DNA of 38,187 bases, taken from positions 430,545-468,731 of the forward strand of contig BJOX01000132.1 in the NCBI GenBank assembly GCA_009731375.1, given 5' to 3'. The notes beneath the pieces were generated by a model. It made no database searches and was not told the origin of the DNA. It worked only from the letters and a program-made list of their open reading frames with translations. The position numbers and the translations under genes are program-made. The stretch is from Paulinella micropora (lineage: Eukaryota; Cercozoa; Imbricatea; Euglyphida). This document shows positions 17,561-26,952 of this stretch, one piece after another. Position 1 is the stretch's first letter; the number at the start of each line of letters is the position of its first letter.

Positions 17561-18596
17561 TTTGGAGACGCACTGTGACGCACGGTGGCCGAGCCATGAC
17601 ACGGACAGGAAGCAGTCGGAGTAGTGAGGCTTTTGTCCGGGCGATGACCACCGCGCATCCATCCGCCGCAGGTTCGTGCTGGGGGCACGGTGATCCGCTC
17701 CTAGTTTTCAGTGCCCAAGTGTAAGGCCGTCGAGCTTTAATTCAGCGTATTCTTTTTTGTACTCTCTTGGCGCGCGAGCAGAGCACATACGGTGCCGGCC
17801 AGGGTTCTAACATAGGCTACCACAGCGACATGACGTGGACCGGATGCTGCTGCTGTGGCAGCCTGAGGGTTGAAAATCTCAGGTTGCCGCATGGTTCTCA
17901 GTGCCAAGATTAAAACTTTGTCAGGGACTTTTTTGCGCTGATTTTTGTGCACAAAAGTTTTTTGTCCACTCTTCATAATCTTCTGACTTTGCGCACGGTG
18001 GCTGCGCTATGGCACTGACAGGAAGCCGTCGGGGTAAGTGAAGGGGCTCTTGTCCTCCTGGCACTTTGACCACCGCCCATCCATTCGCCGCAGGTCGTGC
18101 TGGAGCACGGTGCTCTGCTCCTAGTTTTCAGTGCCCCGAGCGTAAGACCGTCGAGCTTTAATTCAGCGTAGATTACGTTTTCCTGGCGCGGCCTCTGCCC
18201 TTTCCCTCTCCCTCTCTCTATTCTCAGTGCCAAGATTGAAATCTTGTCAGTAAAACTTTTTATTAAATTTTTCTTGTACACCGGCGAAGCGCGCCCCTGC
18301 CCTCCGCTCCCGCTCTGTGCTCAGACGGGGGACTAGACAATTCGTGCTCTCCCCCTCCCTTCCCTCTGCCTCTTCTTCTCTCCTTTGAGCCAAGTCCCTC
18401 CCCCCTTCTTCCCCTCGTCTGTTTTTTTTTTGTTATCGGGCAAAAAAAAAATTTCTTTTCCTCTTTTCATATTTCCGCAGGTCTTGCGCACGGTGGCCGA
18501 GCTATGGCACGGACAGGACACCGTCGAGCTTTAATTCAGCGTAAATTACATTTTCTTGGCGCGCCCCTGCTCCTCCTTCCCTGCCTCTCCCCTCTG

Positions 18597-19128
18597 CAAG
18601 GATATGCGGAAATATCTGCGGGAATATGAAAAGTGGAAAGCAACAATTTTTTTTGGAACGCGTTTGCACGCGCTCTGAGGAGGGACGAGGGGAGGGGGGG
18701 AGGAATAAGCAGAGGACAAAGGTGAGAGGGGCGACGAAGGTGAGAGGGGAAACGAAAGTGAGAGGGGCGACGAGAGTGAGAGGGAGGGGGAGGACGTCTT
18801 CCTCACGGCGGCCCAGCCGAGCGTCTGTGTGGGATTTTCTTTTTGCGCAAGTAGATTTTGGCGCCAAATTCGCGCTTACGGCTGTTTCCCCGGGAAGGCT
18901 AAGACGTACTGCCCGGCTGGACCATATCACGCACCCTACCTCCGGACGGCACAATTTGGCGCCAAATTTAGCTGGGGCCGCTCCGGGGGCTAGCAGAGAA
19001 ATCGGACGTTTTCCCGTGGGGAGAAACCCGCGGGCCTTTTACTCGCACGAAAATGTTTTTCGGCCCTCTCACCTTCCCTAGAGGCAGGGAGGTGCAGAGC
19101 AAAGGAGAGCGGGGCGACAAAGGTGAGA
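18597..19128 (+). repeat. Rep-B copy
   Basis: Complete head, four minisatellite units (one variant, GGGGAAACGAAA), middle and end modules. It stops in the next minisatellite, where the Fanzor relic begins (GGTGAGACTCATCC). Confidence 0.75.
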
Positions 19129-19170
19129 CTCATCCTCAACCTGTACGTCTTAGCTGCTTTGATGTCCCTC

Positions 19171-19251
19171 CAGCCCGCTGGCGCGAGCTGGAAGGCCTGT
19201 GTGAGGGGCAGAGGGGGGGGGGGGGCGCGGGGGGCACGCCCCCCGGCGCCA
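19171..19251 (+). repeat. Rep-G double hairpin, copy 1
   Basis: The first hairpin is CAGCCCGCTGGCGCGAGCTG, then a spacer extended by a G-run, then the second hairpin GGGGGGCACGCCCCCC. It separates the fourth and fifth segments of the Fanzor relic. Confidence 0.75.
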
Positions 19252-19339
19252 GCGGTTGCGCTTCTTGCTGCTGTCCTTAGCCAATAGCGCGACCTTGCTT
19301 AGCAGATTGTCGATGTGTTTCTGCAGACGGTACACGCGT

Positions 19340-19403
19340 CCAGCCCGCTGCCGCGGGCTGAAAGGGTAGCAAAGGGGGCGCGGGGGGGCTTGCCCCCCGG
19401 GTC
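19340..19403 (+). repeat. Rep-G double hairpin, copy 2
   Basis: CAGCCCGCTGCCGCGGGCTG, an A/G spacer, then GGGGGGCTTGCCCCCC. It lies between the VPYAIR segment and the RVYRLQKH segment, where the RuvC-I region should be. Confidence 0.8.
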
Positions 19404-19837
19404 GACCTGCGCTCCTCCCACTTGCGGAAGTTGACTCTCTTCCAGTGAAAGAACTTGCCCTTCTGGCTAAGATTTGAGATGGCAGAGGCCCTCGCCGCTT
19501 GCAGGTCCCGAATGGCCACTGCGCGGATGGCGTAGGGGACCCCAAGAAGCCACGGCCTGGCTCGCACAAATTCACTATCCTCTTGCACAAACCGCAGGCG
19601 CAGAGTATCCAGATCGAAGTCGCCCAGGCAGCGCATTTTACCGCCCATATCGGCCCTTCTTTGCTCTCGGCGCTCCTTTTGTTCTTGACGTTCCCTGGCT
19701 TTCCTGGCCTTGATTTCCTCGGGTGTCTCCTCCTTCTCTTCCTTGTCTTTCTGCTCCTGCGGCTTCTCTTCTTTTTTTTTGTCGCTTGTGCTTGCCGGGA
19801 TTTTCCTCCTTTTTTTCTTGGCGCCGCCTCTTTTTAC

Positions 19838-19912
19838 CAGCCCGCTGACGCGGGCTGGAGAGAAGCACGCTGTGCTTTAAGGGGGGGCGCGGGGGGCATG
19901 CCCCCCGGCAGC
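19838..19912 (+). repeat. Rep-G double hairpin, copy 3
   Basis: CAGCCCGCTGACGCGGGCTG, a spacer containing an extra small hairpin (AGCACGCTGTGCT), then GGGGGGCATGCCCCCC. On the minus strand it follows RRAWL directly and brings a stop (TAA) just after the last hairpin base. Confidence 0.8.
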
Positions 19913-20156
19913 CAAGCTCGCCTAACTTGTTTATCCTTGGTCTTTGGGTAGATCCTGCACGTGAGTGTCTTGAGCGGGGGCGTCTTGCCCGCTTTTTTGT
20001 TCAGACTAAACTTCTTCTTCTTGGGCAGCTTGTTCTGGGTCTCGTCTGCTTTGGCTGCGTTACGTCGCGCGTTGACCTGGGTTGCGGGCAGCAGTGCAAG
20101 TCGCGAATGCCAGGAGGTCTCCTGCGGGCCTTCAACTTGTATCGTTGTCGGCTCGT

Positions 20157-20211
20157 ACCAGCCCGCTAGCGCGGGCTGAAAGGGGGGCTCGGGGGGCTTT
20201 GCCCCCCGGAC
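20157..20211 (+). repeat. Rep-G double hairpin, copy 4
   Basis: The most perfect copy: CAGCCCGCTAGCGCGGGCTG is a 20-bp perfect palindrome, followed by AAAGGGGGGCTC and GGGGGGCTTTGCCCCCC. Total length is about 55 bases. It separates the first and second Fanzor segments. Confidence 0.85.
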
Positions 20212-20301
20212 TCAGTCCAGAACGGCGCATAAGCTAAGGAAGGCTCTGGAGGAGGCTGTGCGGGCCTGAACTTTTTCTCCCTGGTCTTCTCTTCTCGTGG
20301 G

Positions 20302-20343
20302 CAACCCGCCGGTGTGGGCTGAAGGCCCGGTTCGGGGGGCCAT
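20302..20343 (+). repeat. Rep-G double hairpin, degenerate copy 5
   Basis: CCGCCGGTGTGGGCTGAAGG then TTCGGGGGGCCATG keeps the layout of Rep-G but both stems are eroded. The same eroded copy occurs in relic 2 at about 22770-22808, so this insertion predates the duplication of the two relics. Confidence 0.6.
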
Positions 20344-20375
20344 GCTTTCTTGTCCCAGAGAGTGCGCCGCCTCAT

Positions 20376-20445
20376 TGGAGAAGTCACTCGTCGGATGGCT
20401 TAGATGTAGCTTGTTGTCAAGACAGAGTTCATAGAGCCAAGTGAT
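20376..20445 (-). promoter_or_regulatory. Fanzor-family 5' leader
   Basis: On the minus strand CTGTCTTGACAACAAGC leads into CCGACGAGTGACTTCTCCA directly before the ATG. The same leader occurs before the same ATG at about 6117-6175 and 7868-7924 (plus strand) and in shortened form at 34775-34845 (minus strand). It may be the conserved 5' UTR, promoter or element end. Confidence 0.6.
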
Positions 20446-21060
20446 CTTCCTATGACCATTGCCACTTGCAAAGTAACAAGATAAGTACTTTGATTTTATT
20501 TGTGGAGCTTAATAGGTTAGACAAATGGGACGGAAATGGACAGGCTTTTTCTTAACCCTCGCAGTGGGGGGGGGGCGCCCCCCCCCTCCCTCTCTCCCCC
20601 TCTCTCTTCTTTCTTGCGTGGAATTTGTTGCCAAATGTGCATATGTGCGTATTTCCCGGGGAAAAGGAATATGCGCCAGAATTGTGCTCCACCCATCAAA
20701 AAGTTTCTTTTGGGCACTCTTTCCCTCGGGACAGGCCGGGGGCCGGGGGGGGGGAGGAGGGGGAAAGGGGGAGAGGGAGGGGAGGAGAACTGGGGAAGGG
20801 GGAGGGGGCGCCCCCCCGTCTTTCCCCTCCCCTGTTTTCCNNNNNNNNNNCCCCCCCATCCCCTTTCCCTCTCCCCCCCCCTCCTCTCTCTCTCTCTTCT
20901 TTCTTGCGTGGCATTTGTCGCCAAGTGTTCACGTGTGCGTATTTCCCAGGGAAAGGAGAAAGCGCGCCAGAATTGTGCTCCCCCCTCCCCGGAAAACAGA
21001 CCTCATTTTGAGCGTATCGCCATGAATTTTTTTAAAATTTTGCACAATTTGTAGCACGCC
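20446..21060 (+). repeat. Rep-H tandem pair with a gap
   Basis: Two Rep-H copies (about 20608-20740 and 20898-21010) share TCTTTCTTGCGTGG, GTGCGTATTTCCCGGGG and GCCAGAATTGTGCTCC. Between them are G-rich and C-rich tracts and a 10-N gap (20841-20850) at a C-run. All open frames are compositionally biased shadows; no gene is called. Confidence 0.65.
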
Positions 21061-21562
21061 CCTACCTTCCCCTTCCCTGCCCTCTCAGCCGCTCCCCTGT
21101 TCTTAGTGTTAAATGTAGGACTTTGTCGAGTTTTAATTAAAAAACTTTTTTGTTGATTTCATATTTTTCATATTTTTCTGACCTTGCGCACGGTGACCGA
21201 GCCATTATTTGCTCCAATAGGGCGCCGTCAAGGGTCGTGAGGCCCTTGTCCACCTGGTACATTGACCACCGCGCTACCCATCCGCCGCAGGGCTGCGTTT
21301 GCACGCGCAAACAAATGGCGACGGGGAGTGACAGGTACAAGGGGAAAAGAGGGGGACGGGGGAGGAAGAGGAGTGCTAGCGCCCCCCCCCCCCTTCCCCC
21401 CTTCCCTCCCTTCCCCCTCCCCCAGTCTGTTCCTTGGGTTGTCGAGCAAAAAAAAATTCTTTTCCTGATTTCATATTTTTTCATATTTTTCTGACCTTGC
21501 GCACGGTGGCCGAGCCATAGCTTCGACAGGACACCGACAAGGGTCGGGCACCCCCCCCCCCC
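21061..21562 (+). repeat. Rep-C and Rep-D copies ending in a C-run
   Basis: A Rep-C (about 21098-21140), a Rep-D (about 21180-21300), a purine tract, a second Rep-D head (about 21488-21545) and a C-run that leads into the gap. No gene is seen. Confidence 0.6.
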
Positions 21563-21948
21563 NNNNNNNNNNNNNNNNNNNNNNNNNNNNNNNNNNNNNN
21601 NNNNNNNNNNNNNNNNNNNNNNNNNNNNNNNNNNNNNNNNNNNNNNNNNNNNNNNNNNNNNNNNNNNNNNNNNNNNNNNNNNNNNNNNNNNNNNNNNNNN
21701 NNNNNNNNNNNNNNNNNNNNNNNNNNNNNNNNNNNNNNNNNNNNNNNNNNNNNNNNNNNNNNNNNNNNNNNNNNNNNNNNNNNNNNNNNNNNNNNNNNNN
21801 NNNNNNNNNNNNNNNNNNNNNNNNNNNNNNNNNNNNNNNNNNNNNNNNNNNNNNNNNNNNNNNNNNNNNNNNNNNNNNNNNNNNNNNNNNNNNNNNNNNN
21901 NNNNNNNNNNNNNNNNNNNNNNNNNNNNNNNNNNNNNNNNNNNNNNNN
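21563..21948. other. Assembly gap of 386 N
   Basis: The gap is bounded by C-runs on both sides, so its content is unknown and its size may be an estimate. Confidence 0.95.
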
Positions 21949-22429
21949 CCCCCCGCCCCCCTGGACAGGCCTGCCTAACTTAGCGCATCAAACAATTCCT
22001 TGGCGCATTTTTCTCTTCCCGGCAAACAAACCTCATTTTAGGCGGGTCGCTATTTTGAACCGGGCCGGCCATTCCGTTTTTGCGCTAAATCGTGCGCTAT
22101 TCCCGGACAGGGCAGGCAATACTGCCTTTTTGCTCACGACTGGTGTGCGGAAGCCCTGCTCAACCCTCGCCCACTGCGCCGGCGGGAATGTCTCTGGACG
22201 TGCGCCAGAATTGTGCTCCACCCATCCAAAAGTTTTTTCTGGCACCTTTCCCCTCGGAAGAGGCCAGGGGCAAAAGAAAATTTGTGTTCTCGCCTTCCTT
22301 GCCTCTTCGCTCGACCTCTTAGTTCTCAGTGTCAAGTTTAATATTTTTACAGAGTTTTAATTAAAAAACTTTTTTTTTGCAGTTTCCTGGCGCTGTGAAA
22401 GTCTCGCCGTCTATCACGAATCAGACATC
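21949..22429 (+). repeat. Rep-H copy with small hairpin, then Rep-C
   Basis: The block AAACAAACCTCATTTTAGGC (also at 20995 in variant form) is followed by a hairpin-like GGCAGGCAATACTGCC, reminiscent of the Rep-A centre. A Rep-H end (CCAGAATTGTGCTCCACCC) and a Rep-C (about 22315-22370) come next. No gene is seen. Confidence 0.55.
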
Positions 22430-22525
22430 GGATCGGATTGAAATCTTGAGGAGTTGAACCCCCTCCAGAGAGCGGCAGGCAGCTGGAAAGGAGAAAGGGC
22501 AGCACGTGGCACATCCCCATCCCTC
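22430..22525 (+). repeat. Short repeat shared with 27997-28080
   Basis: GATCGGATTGAAATCTTGAGG and then GGCAGGCAGCTGG recur at 27997-28080 with few differences. The first eleven to fourteen bases also occur alone at 27401. No function is apparent. Confidence 0.55.
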
Positions 22526-22843
22526 CTCAGAGCGGGGGGCAAAGCCCCCCGAGCCCCCCTTTCAGTTTGTGTTAGTGGGCTGCAGCAGTCTCAAGAGGAT
22601 GCTGCGGCTGGCGTTCATGTCGCGCCCGTGCCACCCCGCTGGCGCGGGCTGGACAGGCATAAGGGGGGACACGGGGGGCATGCCCCCCGGCACGTGAGTG
22701 TCTTGAGCGGGGGCTCTGGAGGAGGCTGCGCGGGCCTGAACTTTTTCTCCCTGGTCTTCTCTTCTCGTGGACAACCTGCCGGCGTGGGCTGAAGGCCCGC
22801 GGGGGGTCATGCTTTCTTGTCCCAGAGAGTGCGCCGCCTCACA
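22526..22843 (-). pseudogene. Second Fanzor relic keeping the RuvC-III end
   Basis: On the minus strand it begins with the same first segment as relic 1 (RRRTLWDKKA, but with GTG in place of ATG), skips to a short piece of the second segment (AQDTHVPG in the present frame corresponds to the bases before CRIYP), then a Rep-G hairpin, then GRDMNASRSILLRLLQ, the RuvC-III motif of TnpB/Fanzor with its catalytic Asp codon at 22619-22621. The stop follows within an inverted, eroded Rep-G (22526-22575). Everything between the N-terminal strand and RuvC-III, roughly a kilobase in an intact gene, is missing. The 82-codon frame is open but cannot make a working nuclease. The leader is cut off by a Rep-C at 22845. 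Confidence 0.7.
22632..22692 (+). repeat. Rep-G double hairpin in relic 2
   Basis: CACCCCGCTGGCGCGGGCTG (one mismatch in the stem), a spacer, then GGGGGGCATGCCCCCC. It joins the N-terminal piece directly to the RuvC-III piece. Confidence 0.75.
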
Positions 22844-23927
22844 CCTTCGAGCTTCAATTCAGCGTAAATTACATTTTCTTGGCGCGCCCCTGCTCCTCCT
22901 TCCCTGCCTCTCCCCTCAGCAAGGATATGCGGAAATATCTGCGGGAATATGACAAGTGGAAAGCAACAATTTTTTTTTGGAACGCTTTTGCACGCGCTCT
23001 GAGGAGGGACGAGGGGAGGAGGGGAGGAATAAGCAGAGGACAAAGGTGAGAGGGGCGACGAAGGTGAGAGGGGCGACGAGAGTGAGAGGGAGGGGGAGGA
23101 CGTCTTCCTCACGGCGGCCCAGCCGAGCGTCTGTGGGTGATTTTCTTTTTGCGCAAGTAGATTTTGGCGCCAAATTGGCGCTTACGGCTGTTTCCCCGGG
23201 AAGGCTAAGACGTATTGCCCGGCTGGACCGTATCACACACCCTACCTCCGGACGGCACAATTTGGCGCCAAATTTAGCTGGGGCCGTTCCGGAGGCTAGC
23301 AGAGAAATCGGACGTTTTCCCGCGGAGAGAAACCCGCGGGCCTTTTACTCACACGAAAATGTTTTTCGGCCCTCTCACCTTCCTTAGAGGCAGGGAGGTG
23401 CAGAGCAAAGGGGAGCGGGGCGACGAAGGTGAGAGGGGCGACGAAGGTGAGAGGGGCGACGAAAGTGAGAGGGGCGACGAAAGTGAGAGGGGCGACGAGA
23501 GTGAGAGGGAAGGGGGAGGACGTCTTCCTCACGGCGGCCCAGCCGAGCGTCTGTGTATGATGTTCTTTTTGCGCAAGTATATTTTGGCGCCAAATTGGCG
23601 CTTACGGCTGTTCCCCCGGGGAAGCTAAGACGTACTGCCTTTTTCAACCGTATCACGCACCCTACCTTCGGACGGCACAATTTGGTGCTAAATTTAGCTG
23701 GGGCCGTTCCGGAGGCTAGCAGAGAAATCGGACGTTTTCCCGCGGGGAGAAACCCGCGGGCCTTTTACTCGCACGAAAATGTTTTTCGGCCCTCTCACCT
23801 TCCCTGGAGGCAGGGAGGTCCAGAGCAAAGAAGAGCGGGACGACAAAGGTGAGAGGGGCGACGAAAGTGAGAGGGGCGACGAAGGTGAGAGGGGCGACGA
23901 GAGTGAGAGGGAGGGGGAAAGGAGGCG
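22844..23927 (+). repeat. Rep-C tail and Rep-B array of about 2.5 units
   Basis: A Rep-C tail leads into a Rep-B head (22918), then two full middle/end modules with minisatellites of about 3, 5-6 and 4 units. The second middle module has a Rep-A-like CTGCCTTTTTCAACCGTATC in place of the usual CTGCCCGGCTGGACCGTATC, the same swap seen at 5780. Confidence 0.75.
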
Positions 23928-24450
23928 CCAAAGAAGGTGCGAAATCTTTTTTTTGGGAGCCCACAGATTGGGGGGGGGGGGGGGGCCCCCCCCCCCCCCT
24001 TTTCTCTTTTCTTCCCCCTGAGCCCCCTGAGCCCGGGGGGCTCAAAGAACAGGGAAAGGGCAAGGGGGGAGAAACTACAAAAAAAAATGAAACGCTTCAA
24101 CTAAGCCCCCCCCCCCCCCTTGTTTCCTCCCTTGTCAAGACTTTCTAAAGTACATTTTTCTGGTACTTTCTTGACTTTCTCTGACCCTTCCCGCGCCCTG
24201 CCCAAAAAGGGGGGGGGGTAGAGGGGAGGAAAGGCGCATGACAAATTTAAAGGATGGAAGGGGAGACGAGTGAGGGTGCGCCAAGAAAGTGCAAATTTTT
24301 TGTAAGGCTCGGCGGTCTTACACCTGACACTGAAAACTAGGAGCGGGAGAGGGAAAAGGTGGGGGAGACTAAGATAATTCGTGCTCTTTCCCTCCCCTCC
24401 TCCTTTCTCTTCCCCTCTCGCTCACAACTGCTAATATCGCCTGCGCTCGG
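23928..24450. repeat. Rep-F, Rep-E and reverse Rep-C before the MYND gene
   Basis: Rep-F (GGGAGCCCACAGATTGG plus a long G/C run) is followed by a Rep-E hairpin and tail (24015-24105), pyrimidine tracts and a reverse Rep-C (about 24275-24345). The promoter of the MYND gene should lie in the last 100 bases, but no motif stands out. Confidence 0.55.
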
Positions 24451-24948
24451 ATGCCTCATTTGTGCGGCTGGCCGCCCTGTCCTAACACGGGTCGTCACGA
24501 CCATAAGCTGCCTTTGTGTGCTCGGTGCTATGTCGTGCGCTATTGCAGCCGGGCCTGCCAAAAGAAGCACTGGCCAGAGCATAAACAGACGTGCACCTCC
24601 CGGCCTAGCCAACCCAGGAGCGCGCACGAAATCACGCTTGAAGTACTAGACGGGCTGCCCAGAGAATACCTGCTGCGAGCGGGCGCCGACGGGGCGGTGC
24701 ACATTGTAGTCCCCCAGCAGCTGGGCTATTCGACACGCGAGGTGGAGGTCTTGAGCGCAGCGGATCTGGCTAAGAAAAAGAACTGGCACAGGGCCCTGCA
24801 GCGCTCGCCGCGCAGCCAGGGCGTGGGCGTCATTGTGGACGTCGAGATCAGCCGCGACGCAGACGGCTTCTTGAACACGCTGACCACGATCATGCGGCTG
24901 CGGCCGGACGAGGCCTCGTGTTCTCTGCGCGTACGTAGGGAAAACTAA
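24451..24948 (+). CDS. MYND-type zinc-finger protein, 165 aa
   Basis: A MYND zinc finger fills residues 5-48: Cys5, Cys10, Cys23, Cys26, Cys32, Cys36, His44 and Cys48 have the exact family spacing, with the typical RYCSRACQKKHWPEHKQTC core. MYND fingers bind two zinc ions and act as protein-interaction modules, often in transcriptional repressors or SMYD-type methyltransferases. The rest (about 117 aa) has no SET domain or other known domain; it includes EYLLRAGADGAVHIVV and GVGVIVDVEISRDADGF. The start is the first Met, four residues before the first zinc ligand. The gene is intact, GC-rich and intronless, and stands alone between repeats. Small stand-alone MYND proteins are frequent in protists and giant viruses. 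Confidence 0.85.
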   Translation: MPHLCGWPPCPNTGRHDHKLPLCARCYVVRYCSRACQKKHWPEHKQTCTSRPSQPRSAHEITLEVLDGLPREYLLRAGADGAVHIVVPQQLGYSTREVEVLSAADLAKKKNWHRALQRSPRSQGVGVIVDVEISRDADGFLNTLTTIMRLRPDEASCSLRVRREN

Positions 24949-26162
24949 ATTTGCTGGACGACGTGCGAAAAAGATTTTTTGGTTTATTAAAAGCTAGACG
25001 AATTTTTTAAATCTTAACACAACGACCAGCCTGCGCCGCACCTTGCTGTCCCCAAGCCACTGGCGCGCATAGGGCCACACGTTAGCGGAAGGTACAAGGA
25101 GGCCACAAGGGCGCCAAGAGATTGCGAAAAAGAATGAGCTGAATTAAAGCTCGACGGTCTTACACTTGGGCACTGAAAACTAGGAGCGGGGCACCGTGCT
25201 CCAGTACGACCCTGCGGCAAATGAATGGGCGGTGGTCAATATACCAGGAGGACAAAGGCCTCACTACCCCCGACGGCGTCCTGTCCGTGCCATGGCTCGG
25301 CCACCGTGCGTAAGGTCAGAAAAATATGAAAAGAGGAAAAAAATTTAGGCTGAAAACAAAGGAAACAGACGGGAGGAAAGAAGGGGAGGGAGGGAGGAAG
25401 GGGGGATAACAAAGGGCAGGGAGGAAGGGAGGGGAAATACTCCTTTCCCCCCCTCCCGTTCCCTCCTCTTCCCCTTGTCCCCTGCCATCCTCCCCCCTCC
25501 CGCCGTCCCTCCTCAGAGCGCGTGCAAACGCGTTCCAAAAAAAAACTTCCTTTCCACTTTTCATATTCCTGCAGATATTTCCGCAGATCTTGCGCACCGT
25601 GCGCCAGCACGACCCTGTGGGGGATGGATGGGCAGTGGTCAATGTGCCAGGAGGACAAAAGCCTCACTACCCCGACTGCGTCCTATCCGTGCCATTGCTC
25701 GGCCACCGTGCGCAAGGTCAGAAAAATATGAAAAGAGGAAGGGGGGAAGAAGGGGGCGGGAGGGGAGCGCCAAGAATGTATGAATTTTTGTTATTAAAGC
25801 TCGACAAAGCGTTACACTTGGCATTGAGCACTAAAAGAAGGAGAGGGAAGAGGCCGAGGAGGAGGAGGAAGCATGAATTGTCTTAGTCCCCCGTCTGAGA
25901 ATCGGGAGAGCAAAAATAAGTGCACTTTTCTTAGGAGCCCACAGATGGGGGGGGGCGCCCCCCCCCTTTCCTTTTTTTCTCCCCTCCCCCTTGACCCCCC
26001 TGAGCCCGGCTCAAAGAACAGGGGAAGGGCAAGGGGGGAGGGGGAGAGCGCAGAGGCTACCCAAAAATGCAACGCCTCAGCTATGCCCTCCCAATGACGG
26101 GCGCCCCCCTTCTCCCCTGTCGATACTCCGGTTGAAGTACATTTCTTTTGGGTACTTTCTTG
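24949..26162. repeat. Mosaic of reverse Rep-C and Rep-D, Rep-B head, Rep-F, Rep-E
   Basis: A 50-base AT-rich block (24967-25018, TTTTTTGGTTTATTAAAAGC) is repeated almost exactly at 27906-27955. Two reverse Rep-D units follow (about 25180-25320 and 25600-25725), the first preceded by a Rep-C, with a reverse Rep-B head at 25505-25593 between them. Then come reverse Rep-C (25780-25830), Rep-F (25935) and Rep-E (25990-26080). About 50 unique bases at 25020-25085 are also present. No gene is supported. Confidence 0.6.
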
Positions 26163-26636
26163 ATGGCGCTTTTAGCGAATGCGGCTTGGCGGTCTGTGCC
26201 TGTGATATGGCCGAAAAAGGCAGCGTTTCAGGCTTTTTCTGGCAATGCTGCCTTTTTCGGCTATATCATGCCCGGCGCACACATACGCAAATTTGGCGAC
26301 AAATTCTGCGCAAAAAAAAGAAGAAAAAAAGAGAAAAATCCTCCTGCTCGAAAAAAAGGGGAAAGAGAACGGAGGGAAGAGGGGAGAGGGAGGGAAGAGG
26401 GGAGGGAGTGGGCAGGACTTGTCATTTGCGCAACAACAAAAATTTGGCGCGCGTTTTTTCCCGCGGGAAGAGGACCGCTAAAACCCCGAGGAAAGAGACC
26501 GGAGCGGCCCCTGCTAAATTTGGCGCTAAGTTTTGCATGACTATGATACGACCGGAAAATGCAGTGCTTCCAGGTTTTTCGGTAGAACTGCCTTTTTGCA
26601 GCTATATCACTCCCAAGATTCGTACACTTGGAACCG
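26163..26636 (+). mobile_element. Rep-A fold-back element, full copy, best arms
   Basis: The first-half arms GATATGGCCGAAAAAGGCAG and CTGCCTTTTTCGGCTATATC pair with one mismatch. The second half is complete and its own arm pair is visible (ATGATACGACCGGAAAATGC, then CTGCCTTTTTGCAGCTATAT). This copy has little interior purine expansion and is a good reference. Confidence 0.8.
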
Positions 26637-26952
26637 AAAACTGAGTGGGAGAGAGAAGGGGAAGGTAGGGGCGCGCTAAGAATATACAAGAAAATCACGC
26701 GAAAGAAATCCCTGACAAAATTTCAATCTTAGCACTGAGAACTAAGAGAGGGGAGGGTGGCGAAAAGATCTTTGGACACAGGGAGTGCGCCAAGAAAGTG
26801 CGAAAAAGAATACGCTGAATTAAAGCTCGACAAAGTCTTATACTTGACACTGAGAACTAGGAGAAGGAGAGGGCAGAAGCTACAAAATAAATACATAAAA
26901 CGCCTCAACTAAGCCCCCCTCCCCCCCCCCTCCTTCTCCTTTTGGTACTTTC
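26637..26952 (-). repeat. Reverse Rep-C copies
   Basis: Two reverse Rep-C cores (about 26670-26750 and 26785-26860), then a Rep-E tail and a C-run that leads into the next Rep-A. No gene is seen. Confidence 0.55.

Larger units (their letters stand above)
16997..19128 (+). repeat. Segmental duplication, copy 1
   Basis: This block is nearly identical over most of its length to 35068-36806, in the same orientation about 18 kb away. Shared private details confirm common descent: the pseudogene fragment near 17460 with the same lesions, and a minisatellite variant with GGGGAAACGAAAGTGAG near 18745 and 36424. Copy 1 has about 360 extra bases (roughly 18175-18535) that begin and end in Rep-C cores. 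Components are Rep-E, several Rep-C, two full Rep-D/Rep-C units (17570-17760 and 17990-18180) and a Rep-B copy. Confidence 0.8.
19126..20375 (-). pseudogene. Decayed Fanzor (eukaryotic TnpB-like) nuclease gene broken at hairpins
   Basis: Read on the minus strand, five coding segments are separated by Rep-G hairpins. The first begins MRRRTLWDKKAW (20375). The second has a Lys-rich nuclear-signal-like PKKKKFSLNKK and the TnpB/Fanzor N-terminal strand LTCRIYPKTKDKQ (about 19925-19990). The third has a basic linker, then WLLGVPYAIRAVAIRDL and AISNL (about 19500-19555), a signature of the family. The fourth has RVYRLQKHIDNLLSK (19335-19290), the helix preceding RuvC-II in Fanzor proteins. A short tail follows. 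RuvC-I, RuvC-II, RuvC-III and the zinc finger are absent, and the reading frame changes across hairpins, so it cannot make an active nuclease. Intact family members are RNA-guided DNA endonucleases. Assignment rests on motif recognition, not a search. Confidence 0.75.

Noticed and set aside
17583-17700. A genuine tRNA gene in Rep-D
   Set aside because: Only the 5' end and a B-box-like core resemble tRNA. I could not form a cloverleaf with an anticodon arm and acceptor stem.
20157-20211. Rep-G as an intrinsic transcription terminator
   Set aside because: The stems are strong but there is no following T-run, the copies lie within a coding relic, and the setting is not bacterial.
20525-21054. 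Several overlapping long ORFs on both strands
   Set aside because: They run through G/C tracts and an N gap, and show Gly/Pro/Ser-only translations without domain character.
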